A DNA stretch of 38,872 nt, from the NCBI RefSeq assembly GCF_001280125.1, contig NZ_LGEG01000250.1, forward strand, positions 1-38,872. The letters run 5' to 3'. Below are positions 8,072 to 14,810 of the stretch, in pieces (the first letter of the stretch is position 1; the number at the start of each line of letters is the position of its first letter). A model generated the notes under the pieces. It ran no database searches and was not told where the DNA came from. It worked only from the letters and a program-made list of their open reading frames with translations. The stretch is from Streptomyces sp. NRRL F-6492. GTDB lineage: Bacteria; Actinomycetota; Actinomycetes; Streptomycetales; Streptomycetaceae. A program made the translations under genes and the position numbers.

Positions 8072-8944
8072 TCAGCCCTTCACTCCGGTCAGTGTGACTC
8101 CCTCGACGAACGCCTTCTGGGCGAAGAAGAAGACGAGGATCACGGGGGCCATGACCAGGACGGTCGCGGCCATGGTCAGATTCCAGTCGGTGTGGTGCGC
8201 GCCCTTGAAGGACTCCAGGCCGTAGCTCAGGGTCCAGGCGCCTGGGTTCTCGGAGGCGTAGATCTGCGGTCCGAAGTAGTCGTTCCAGCAGGAGAAGAAC
8301 TGGAAGAGGGCCACGGCGGCGATGCCGGGCTTCGCCATCGGGACCACGACCCTGAGCAGGATGCGCAGTTCGCCGCAGCCGTCGATCCGCGCGGCCTCCA
8401 CGTACTCGTCGGGGATCGTGAGGAGGAACTGGCGCAGCAGGAAGACGGCGAAGGCGTCCCCGAACGCCATCGGGACGATCAGCGGCCACAGGGTGCCGGA
8501 GAGGTCCAGCTGCTTCGCCCAGAACAGGTACATGGGGATGATCACGACCTGCGGCGGCAGCATCATCATCGAGATGACGAGCAGCAGCGACAGGCGCCGT
8601 CCCCGGAAGCGGAACTTGGCGAGCGCGTACGCGACGGGGACCGAGGACACCACGACGAGGACGGTGCCGAGCCCGGCGTACAGCAGGGAGTTGCGCCACC
8701 AGACGAGGAAGCCCTCGGTCTCGAGGACCCGGACGTAGTTGTCCCAGTGCCAGGAGTCGGGCGTCAGGTCCCGGGTGAGCGCCTGCTGGTCGCTCATCAG
8801 GGACGTCAGGAACACGAAGACGAACGGCAGGACGAAGAACAGGGCGGCGGCGACGCCGAGCGCGTGCACGGCGATCCAGTGCAGCAGCGCCTTGCGGCGG
8901 GCCCGCTTCGCCACGGGGGTCGGGGCGGTGGCCGTGAGGGTCAT
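8072..8944 (-). CDS. csnG: Carbohydrate ABC transporter permease (MalG type), CsnG-like
   Basis: Inner-membrane permease of 290 residues with six predicted membrane helices. The first is at about 28-50 (GVAAALFFVLPFVFVFLTSL). The EAA loop that docks the ATPase reads EYVEAARIDGCGELRIL (about 184-200). The short C-terminus after the last helix is typical of MalG-like subunits (CUT1 family). Three bases separate it from csnF, and csnH follows after 7. No ATPase gene is present anywhere in the operon, so the transporter presumably uses the shared multi-sugar ATPase MsiK encoded elsewhere, as other Streptomyces CUT1 systems do. Confidence 0.92.
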   Translation of the reverse strand: MTLTATAPTPVAKRARRKALLHWIAVHALGVAAALFFVLPFVFVFLTSLMSDQQALTRDLTPDSWHWDNYVRVLETEGFLVWWRNSLLYAGLGTVLVVVSSVPVAYALAKFRFRGRRLSLLLVISMMMLPPQVVIIPMYLFWAKQLDLSGTLWPLIVPMAFGDAFAVFLLRQFLLTIPDEYVEAARIDGCGELRILLRVVVPMAKPGIAAVALFQFFSCWNDYFGPQIYASENPGAWTLSYGLESFKGAHHTDWNLTMAATVLVMAPVILVFFFAQKAFVEGVTLTGVKG

Positions 8945-8947
8945 GGT

Positions 8948-9946
8948 TCAGTCACCCGAGCCGATCAGGCCGCCGCGCCGGCGCATCAGGAGCGCGGTGA
9001 AGGCCATGGAGAAGACGAAGAGCACCAGCGCGACCACGCAGGAGACGCCGTAGTTGAACTGGCTGAAGCCGAGGCTGTAGACGAGCTGCGGCAGGGTGAG
9101 CGTGGAGTCGTCCGGGTAGCCGGGGACGAAGGTGACGCCGGAGCCGCCCATCGCCCCCGAGGCGACCTTGGAGGCCACGATCGGCTGCGTGTAGTACTGC
9201 ATCGCGCCGATGATCCCGGTGACCACCGCGAAGAGGACGATCGGCGCGATGTTGGGCAGCGTGATGTGGCGGAACCGCTGCCGGGGGGAGGCGCCGTCCA
9301 GTTCGGCGGCCTCGTACTGCTCCTTCGGCACGTCGAGCAGCGCGGCCATGAAGATCACCATGAGGTCGCCGACGCCCCACACGGCGAGGACCGTGAGGGC
9401 CGGTTTGGACCAGGCGGCGTCGGTGAACCAGGCGGGGGCCGGCAGGCCGGCCGCCTCCAGGAGCGAGTTGACCGGTCCGGTGCCGGGGTTGAGCAGGAAG
9501 ACGAAGGCGAGCGTGGCGGCCACCGGCGGGGCCAGGTACGGCAGGTAGAAGAGGGTCCGGAAGATCCCGGCGCCCGTCTTGATCTTCGTGATCAGCAGGC
9601 CGACGCCGAGGCCGAAGACGACCCGGCAGGTGACCATGACGACGCAGAGCCAGAGGGTGTTGCGCAGGGCCGGCCAGAACTGCGGGAAGCCGGTGAAGAC
9701 GTACGACCAGTTGTCGAGGCCCCGCCACTCGGGCGGGTTGAGGCCGTCGTACCGCATGAAGGAGAAGTAGACGGTGGAGACGAGCGGATAGACGAAGAAG
9801 ACGCCGAATCCGATCAGCCAGGGCGACAGGAACGCCAGGGTGCGCAGTGCGTCGCGCCGGCGCCTGGACCGCAGCGTGTTCCGTCCTCCGGGGGAGGGGG
9901 CGGCCGGGGCGGCCGTCTCCCGCGCGGGCAGGGTGTCCGTGCTCAT
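8948..9946 (-). CDS. csnF: Carbohydrate ABC transporter permease (MalF type), CsnF-like
   Basis: Inner-membrane permease of 332 residues, CUT1 family. The first helix is at about 37-58 (LAFLSPWLIGFGVFFVYPLV), after a basic N-terminus that keeps it cytoplasmic. The EAA motif EQYEAAELDGASPRQRF is at about 210-226 and ends in LPNIAP. It pairs with the MalG-type subunit directly downstream and takes substrate from the lipoprotein encoded 16 bases upstream. Five or six further helices are visible. The ATG at 9946 is the only plausible start near the predicted N-terminal helix. Confidence 0.92.
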   Translation of the reverse strand: MSTDTLPARETAAPAAPSPGGRNTLRSRRRRDALRTLAFLSPWLIGFGVFFVYPLVSTVYFSFMRYDGLNPPEWRGLDNWSYVFTGFPQFWPALRNTLWLCVVMVTCRVVFGLGVGLLITKIKTGAGIFRTLFYLPYLAPPVAATLAFVFLLNPGTGPVNSLLEAAGLPAPAWFTDAAWSKPALTVLAVWGVGDLMVIFMAALLDVPKEQYEAAELDGASPRQRFRHITLPNIAPIVLFAVVTGIIGAMQYYTQPIVASKVASGAMGGSGVTFVPGYPDDSTLTLPQLVYSLGFSQFNYGVSCVVALVLFVFSMAFTALLMRRRGGLIGSGD

Positions 9947-9962
9947 GGGCGGTGTCCGCCCG

Positions 9963-11309
9963 TCACTTCGCCGCGGCGATGTCGCGGTCGATCTGGGCGG
10001 CGGTGTCGGCGAGGCCCTTCTTCAGGTCGGTGACCTGCCCCTTCTCGTACCGCTGGGAGAACTTCTGGAGGGTGTCCTGGTAGGCGGAGCCGTTGACCGC
10101 GCCGTCCGAGGTGGTGGAGGCGGGGTGCCGGGCGATGTCCAGGAAGGTCTTGAAGCGCGGGTCGAAGTTCAGCTTCGGGGACTTCAGCGCCTCCAGGGTG
10201 GAGGGCACGTTGCCGATGTCGTTGGCGAAGGCGACCACGGCGTCGGTGTCCGTGGTCATGTACTCGACCAGCTCCCAGGCCGCGTTCTGCTTCCTGCTCC
10301 GCGGCGCGATGCCCATGATGGTGCCGGAGAGGTAGCCCTTGCCGTACTCGGCCACCTCGTCGTCCGCGACCGGCAGCGGCGCGACCCCGATCTCGAAGCC
10401 GGGCTTCGCCTCCTCGGCGAACCTCAGCCGCCACTCGCCGTCGAGCTGCATGGCGACCTGCCCGGTGTGGAAGGGGTGCTTGGCGCCCCACTCGTCACCG
10501 AAGGTGGTGCGGTACCTGTCGAGTCTCCGGAACCCGCCGAGGGCGTCCACCAGGGACTTCTGGTACGTCATCATCTCGGCGAACGCCGGGTCCTTCGCGA
10601 CGGCCGACTTCCCGTCCTGGTCGAAGTACCCGCCGTGCTTCCACTGCGACATGTAGTGCGAGACGACCGTCTCGTAGCCGAGGTAGGTCGGCATGAAGCC
10701 GAGCCGCTCGTACGAGTCGCCCTTCGTCCTCGTCAGCTTCTCGGCGACCTCGGTGAACTCGGACCAGGTCTTCGGCGGGGCCTCGGGGTCGAGGCCGGCC
10801 CGCCGGAAGGCGTCCTTGTTGTAGTAGAGCCCGTACGCGTCGGAGAGCAGCGGCAGGCTGCACCGCCGGCCCTCGAACCGCGTGTACTCCTGGAGGACCT
10901 TCGGGAAGGTCCTGTCCAGGTCCAGCTTCGACTTCTCTATGAAGGGCTTCAGGTCCGCGAGGGCGCCCGAGGCGCAGAACTTGCCGACGTTGGACGTGGT
11001 GAACGAGGAGACGACGTCCGGTCCGTTCGAGCCGCCCGCGCGCAGGGCCTGGCCGAGCTTGTCGTCGTTGATGTTGCCGACGACCTTCACCTCGATGTTC
11101 GGGTGGGCCTTCTCGAAGCGGGCGACGTTGGCCTCGATCGCCTTGACCTCGGCGGGCGCCGACCAGCCGTGCCAGAAGGTGATCGTGGTCCTCGCGTCCG
11201 GGTCGTCGGCGGCCGCGCTGCCCGTGGAGCCGGTACAGGCGGAGGCGAGGAGGGCGGCCGAGGCGGTGGCGGCGAGCGCGACGGCGGCTCGGCGCGGGCG
11301 TGCGGGCAT
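9963..11309 (-). CDS. csnE: Sugar-binding lipoprotein (SBP family 1), CsnE-like
   Basis: Extracellular binding protein of 448 residues. The signal peptide is lipoprotein type: basic MPARPRR, an Ala-rich core and the lipobox LLASACTG with Cys at about 25, so the mature protein is lipid anchored. A family 1 substrate-binding fold follows, beginning TTITFWHGWSAPAEVKAIE, with DVVSSFTTSNVGKF and the hinge region SDAYGLYYNKDAFRRAGLDP. GGGAG lies 9 bases before the ATG at 11309. Forty bases separate it from the ROK repressor upstream. In the S. coelicolor csn cluster the equivalent protein binds chitosan-derived glucosamine oligosaccharides; the assignment here rests on gene order. Confidence 0.9.
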   Translation of the reverse strand: MPARPRRAAVALAATASAALLASACTGSTGSAAADDPDARTTITFWHGWSAPAEVKAIEANVARFEKAHPNIEVKVVGNINDDKLGQALRAGGSNGPDVVSSFTTSNVGKFCASGALADLKPFIEKSKLDLDRTFPKVLQEYTRFEGRRCSLPLLSDAYGLYYNKDAFRRAGLDPEAPPKTWSEFTEVAEKLTRTKGDSYERLGFMPTYLGYETVVSHYMSQWKHGGYFDQDGKSAVAKDPAFAEMMTYQKSLVDALGGFRRLDRYRTTFGDEWGAKHPFHTGQVAMQLDGEWRLRFAEEAKPGFEIGVAPLPVADDEVAEYGKGYLSGTIMGIAPRSRKQNAAWELVEYMTTDTDAVVAFANDIGNVPSTLEALKSPKLNFDPRFKTFLDIARHPASTTSDGAVNGSAYQDTLQKFSQRYEKGQVTDLKKGLADTAAQIDRDIAAAK

Positions 11310-11349
11310 GGCGGGTTCTCCCTGGGGCGGGGGCGGAGGGGAAGCGGGG

Positions 11350-12564
11350 TCAGCGGGACGTGTCGAAGACCTCGTCGCGCGTGGCGGCGAGGGCGCTTTC
11401 GAGGGCTCCGCGCAGGACGGGGCGCCGGGGTACGGCGGCGAGGACCAGGCGCGGCCGGGAGGCGGCGAGGTCGGCGAGCGCGGACTGCACGCGGGCGCGC
11501 AGCGGCTCGCCGCCGGCGACGAGGACCTCGCCGGAGAGCACGATCAGCTCGGGGTCGAGGACGGCGACGACGGAGGAGAGCCCGATGGCGATCCGCTCGG
11601 CGTACTGGTCGAGCAGGGCCGCGTACCGGGGGTCCCCGCCCTCCGTCCCGGCGGCGTGCGCGAGCAGCCCGGACGCCACCGGCACGTACGGCTGCTCGGG
11701 GGTGTCGATGCCGAGGGCGCGGGCGATCCGGGGCACGGACTGGACGCCGGCGAGCTCCTGGTAGCCGCCGGAGTTGGCCTTGGTGACCTGGCGCACGAGC
11801 GGGGTGCCGGGCACGGGCAGGAAGCCGAGCTCGCCCGCGCCGCCGGTGAAGCCCCGGTGCAGCCGCCCGCCGAGGACGAGGGCGGCGCCGATGCCCTCCT
11901 CGTTCCAGAGCAGGGCGAAGTCGGAGTGGCCCCGGGCGGCGCCCAGGCGCTGCTCGGCGAGGGCGACGAGGTTGACGTCGTTCTCGTACTCGAACGGCAT
12001 CGGCAGGGCGGCGGCCAGCTCCTCCAGGAGCGTGGGGGAGTGCCAGCCGGGCAGGTGGGAGGCGTAGCGCAGGCGCCCGGTGGCCGGGTCGAAGGCGCCG
12101 GGGGTGCCGATGACCAGGCGCCGCACGTCCTCGCGGGCGATCCCGGCCGCCTTCACGGCCCCGTCGAGGACCTCGGTGACCTGGCCGACGACCCCGGCGG
12201 CGGAACGGCCGGGGGTGGGCAGCTCGGACTCGCCGACGATCTCGCCGGTGAGGTCGGCGACGGCGGCGCGGATGCGGCGGCTGGTGACGTCGAGTCCGGC
12301 GGCGTACGCGGCGCGCGCGTTCACCGAGTAGAGCTGGGCGTTCGGCCCGGGGCGGCCCTCGGTGGTGCCGGTCGCGACGACGAGGCCGGCCGCTTCGAGA
12401 CGGGCGAGCAGCTGGGAGGCGGTCGGCTTGGAGAGCCCGGTGAGCTTGCCGATCCGGGTCCGCGAGAGGGGGCCGTGCTCCAGGAGCAGGTCCAGGGCGG
12501 CCCGGTCGTTCATGGCCCGCAGCACGCGTGGCGTGCCGGGGGTCCCCGGAGTCGTACCGGCCAT
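11350..12564 (-). CDS. csnR: ROK-family transcriptional repressor, CsnR-like
   Basis: DNA-binding regulator of 404 residues. A winged helix-turn-helix occupies about 15-75 (LLLEHGPLSRTRIGKLTGLSKPTASQLL within it). A ROK sugar-sensing domain follows from about 90, with GLDVTSRRIRAAVADLTGE, the GTPGAFDP loop, ENDVN and AGELGFLPVPG. The Cys-rich zinc motif of many ROK proteins is not visible after AGELG. The ATG at 12564 was chosen because it is the last start before the HTH and lies 27 bases inside a palindromic operator; the frame upstream contains no supported start. Gene order downstream (binding protein, two permeases, GH4, kinase) is that of csnREFGHK, where CsnR represses its own operon and chitosanase. 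Autoregulation is inferred from the operator position. Confidence 0.88.
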   Translation of the reverse strand: MAGTTPGTPGTPRVLRAMNDRAALDLLLEHGPLSRTRIGKLTGLSKPTASQLLARLEAAGLVVATGTTEGRPGPNAQLYSVNARAAYAAGLDVTSRRIRAAVADLTGEIVGESELPTPGRSAAGVVGQVTEVLDGAVKAAGIAREDVRRLVIGTPGAFDPATGRLRYASHLPGWHSPTLLEELAAALPMPFEYENDVNLVALAEQRLGAARGHSDFALLWNEEGIGAALVLGGRLHRGFTGGAGELGFLPVPGTPLVRQVTKANSGGYQELAGVQSVPRIARALGIDTPEQPYVPVASGLLAHAAGTEGGDPRYAALLDQYAERIAIGLSSVVAVLDPELIVLSGEVLVAGGEPLRARVQSALADLAASRPRLVLAAVPRRPVLRGALESALAATRDEVFDTSR

Positions 12565-12590
12565 CGGGTGCGCACCTGCCCTTGCACTGT

Positions 12591-12605
12591 TAGGAAGGTT
12601 TCCTA
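12591..12605. promoter_or_regulatory. Candidate CsnR operator
   Basis: Perfect inverted repeat TAGGAA-GGT-TTCCTA, 27 bases upstream of the csnR start. It matches the AGGAAA/TTTCCT type of palindrome I recall for ROK-family CsnR boxes in actinomycetes. It is the only copy I found in the window, consistent with one promoter for the whole six-gene operon. Confidence 0.7.
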
Positions 12606-12666
12606 TTGAGTGGAAGGAAAATAATTCGCCCGTCACCGGCCCGTCAATACCCGGGAACGCGCGAAA

Positions 12667-12700
12667 CCCCCGAAGGCAACGGAATCGTTGCCCGCGGGGG
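12667..12700 (-). terminator. Two-tier hairpin between mscS and csnR
   Basis: Outer arms CCCCCG (12667-12672) and CGGGGG (12695-12700) enclose a perfect inner stem GGCAACG-GAAT-CGTTGCC (12675-12692). It lies downstream of the minus-strand mscS gene and upstream of the csn promoter, so it probably insulates the two. Confidence 0.6.
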
Positions 12701-12717
12701 CGCGTGAGGAACTCGAA

Positions 12718-12849
12718 CGGACAGTGCCGGGACCTGTGCGGAGCCGGGGTTCGGACAGGGAGTGCCGGGACCTGCACGGAGCCGGGTGCGGACAGGTAGT
12801 ACCGGGACCTGCACGGAGCCGGGGCTCGGACAGGTAGTGCCGGGACCTA
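12718..12849. repeat. Tandem repeat of 34-38 bp units running into the mscS stop codon
   Basis: Units start at 12718, 12752, 12789 and 12827 (lengths 34, 37, 38 and a partial 23). All begin CGGACAG and share the core GCCGGGACCTG followed by CGGAGCCGGG. The last partial unit includes the mscS stop codon at 12847-12849, so the gene's 3' end is part of the array. Indels between units are not multiples of three, so the repeats are not kept as protein sequence. Confidence 0.85.
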
Positions 12850-13905
12850 CTTGGAGAGGTCCTTCGGCAGCGGGGTCGCCGCCGCCGACTGCGGCGAGGT
12901 CGCGTTGCCGAAGACCGAGGGGGCCGCCATGCCCGCCGTCGGGTCGGCCGCAGCCTCCTCGGCCGGGGCCGGGAGCCCGCCCACGATCCGGATGCCGGCC
13001 TCGTCCAGGCCCCGCTTGATCCGCCAGCGCAGCTCGCGCTCCACGCCGAGGGCCTTGCCCGGCATCGTCTTCGCCGCGACCCGGACCGTCATCGAGTCGA
13101 GCAGCACCTCGTTCAGGCCGAGCACCTCGACCGGGCCCCACAGGCGCTCGTTCCACGGCTCCTCCTTCGCCATGGCCTCGGCCGCCTCGACGATCACCGA
13201 CCGCACCCGGTCCAGGTCCTCGGTCGGCCGGACCGTCACGTCCACGGCCGCCGTCGCCCAGCCCTGGCTGAGGTTGCCTATCCGCTTGATCTCGCCGTTG
13301 CGCACGTACCAGATCTCGCCGTCCACCCCGCGCAGCTTGGTCACCCGCAGGCCCACCTCGACGACCTCGCCGGAGGCCACGCCCGCGTCGACCGAGTCGC
13401 CGACGCCGTACTGGTCCTCCAGGATCATGAAGACGCCGGACAGGAAGTCGGTCACCAGGTTCCGGGCGCCGAAACCGATCGCCACACCGGCCACACCGGC
13501 CGACGCGAGCAGCGGCGCCAGGTCGATCTTGAAGGCGCCGAGGATCATCAGCCCGGCCGTGCCCAGGATCAGGAAGGACGCGACCGAGCGCAGCACCGAC
13601 CCGATCGCCTCCGAGCGCTGCCGCCGCCGCTCGGTGTTGACGAGGAGACCGCCCAGGGCCGTCCCCTCCACCGCCTGCGCCGAGCGGTTCATCCGCTCGA
13701 TCAGCTTCGTCAGGGCCCGGCGGACGGCCATCCGCAGGAGCAGCGCGACGACCAGGATGAGGAGGATGCGCAGGCCGGTGTTCAGCCAGGTGGACCAGTT
13801 CTCCTCCACCCAGGTGGCGGCGTTCGTGGCCCGCTCGGCAGCCTCGTCCAGGGTCACCGGCATGGGTTCGGGTTCGGTGGCAGCCGCCAGGGCGGACCAG
13901 GACAC
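12847..13905 (-). CDS. MscS-family small-conductance mechanosensitive channel
   Basis: Inner-membrane channel of 352 residues that opens under membrane tension and releases osmolytes on hypo-osmotic shock. A short extracytoplasmic N-terminus precedes a helix at about 33-55 (LRILLILVVALLLRMAV), then helices around 88-112, and the Gly/Ala-rich pore helix LLASAGVAGVAIGFGARNL (about 115-135). The MscS beta domain follows (LEDQYGVGDSVDAG, VVEVGLRVTKLRGVDGE), then the C-terminal alpha/beta domain. The GTG at 13905 was preferred over an ATG at 14139 because GGAGG lies 7 bases upstream. The terminal residues (LPKDLSK) are encoded at the edge of a tandem repeat. It is divergent from the HNH gene. Confidence 0.9.
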   Translation of the reverse strand: MSWSALAAATEPEPMPVTLDEAAERATNAATWVEENWSTWLNTGLRILLILVVALLLRMAVRRALTKLIERMNRSAQAVEGTALGGLLVNTERRRQRSEAIGSVLRSVASFLILGTAGLMILGAFKIDLAPLLASAGVAGVAIGFGARNLVTDFLSGVFMILEDQYGVGDSVDAGVASGEVVEVGLRVTKLRGVDGEIWYVRNGEIKRIGNLSQGWATAAVDVTVRPTEDLDRVRSVIVEAAEAMAKEEPWNERLWGPVEVLGLNEVLLDSMTVRVAAKTMPGKALGVERELRWRIKRGLDEAGIRIVGGLPAPAEEAAADPTAGMAAPSVFGNATSPQSAAATPLPKDLSK

Positions 13906-14166
13906 GGGACAACCTCCAGGCATCGCGTACGCAGGCCATCCACAGTAACGGGGTGCCGGACGCGGTCCCGTCGTCCCGCTCGGGGGAGAGACGGACCTCA
14001 CCAGGGGCGGGAGGGGGGAGGCCGGCGGGGCCGGTGTGGTCGAGAACACTCCGGGCCCGCGACCCCGGTCGTGATACGTGGTGGCGCTCCGACCAGGCCT
14101 GAGGAGAGACTGAGAGCAGTTCGTCCCGGCGCGAGCCACGCGCCGCCGGCGTCATAGGAGGCATCC

Positions 14167-14730
14167 GTGCCGCATGTCCTGGTCCTCAACGCGTCGTACG
14201 AGCCGCTCGGCGTCGTACCGCTCCGCCGCGCACTCGTCCTCGTCCTGGAGAACAAGGCACTCTGCCTCGAAGAGTCCGGCGCCTTCCTGCACAGCGAGAC
14301 CCAAGTCGTGCCCGCGCCCAGCGTGGTGCGGCTGAAGCGCTTCGTGCGGGTCCCCTACCGGGGGCCCGTTCCCCTGACCCGCCGGGCCCTCTTCGCCCGT
14401 GACGGCGGGCGCTGCGCGTACTGCGGGGGCGTCGCGACCAGCGTCGACCACGTCGTCCCGCGCAGCCGCGGGGGCACGCACGCCTGGGAGAACGTGGTGG
14501 CGGCCTGCCGCCGCTGCAACCACGTCAAGGCCGACCGGCACCTGCGCGAGCTCGGCTGGCGGCTGCGCCACCCACCGGCCCCGCCGACCGGCCTGGCCTG
14601 GCGGATCATCGGAACCGGCCACCGGGACCCCCGCTGGCTGCCGTACTTGCAGCCGTACGGCGCCGAGGACGTGATGGCCCGGATCGACTCCGTCGCGGAG
14701 ACCCCCGTAGGGGCGCTCACGACGGGTTGA
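14167..14730 (+). CDS. HNH endonuclease domain protein
   Basis: Small protein of 187 residues. A conserved N-terminal segment (VLVLNASYEPLGVVPLRRAL) is typical of a widespread actinobacterial HNH family. The HNH nuclease fold follows: a zinc-binding CAYC at about 82-85, DHVVPRSRGG (about 96-105) with the catalytic His, the Asn of WENVVAAC, and the second Cys pair in CRRCN (about 117-121). The start is GTG at 14167 with a strong AGGAGG 5 bases upstream. No methylase or restriction partner is nearby, so a restriction role is not supported; the cellular function of this family is not established to my knowledge. It is convergent with the GH84 gene. Confidence 0.88.
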   Translation: MPHVLVLNASYEPLGVVPLRRALVLVLENKALCLEESGAFLHSETQVVPAPSVVRLKRFVRVPYRGPVPLTRRALFARDGGRCAYCGGVATSVDHVVPRSRGGTHAWENVVAACRRCNHVKADRHLRELGWRLRHPPAPPTGLAWRIIGTGHRDPRWLPYLQPYGAEDVMARIDSVAETPVGALTTG

Positions 14731-14776
14731 GCCGGGCCTTTCGCGCGAGCGGGAGCCCGCGGCGGGCCCGCGGCAC

Positions 14777-14810
14777 GGAGCGGTGCGCCCCTCAGGGGGC
14801 GGGCCGCTCC
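14777..14810 (+). terminator. Hairpin after the HNH gene, overlapping the GH84 stop
   Basis: Outer arms GGAGCGG (14777-14783) and CCGCTCC (14804-14810) with an inner CGCCCC/GGGGCG stem. The GH84 stop codon (14792-14794) is in the loop region. It is placed 47 bases after the HNH stop and could end transcription from either convergent gene. Confidence 0.45.

Noticed and set aside
8033..10033. Long plus-strand frame opposite the csn permeases and binding protein
   Set aside because: It is antisense to clear ABC transporter genes and its composition (Glu, Gly, His, Arg) is typical of shadow frames in high-GC DNA.
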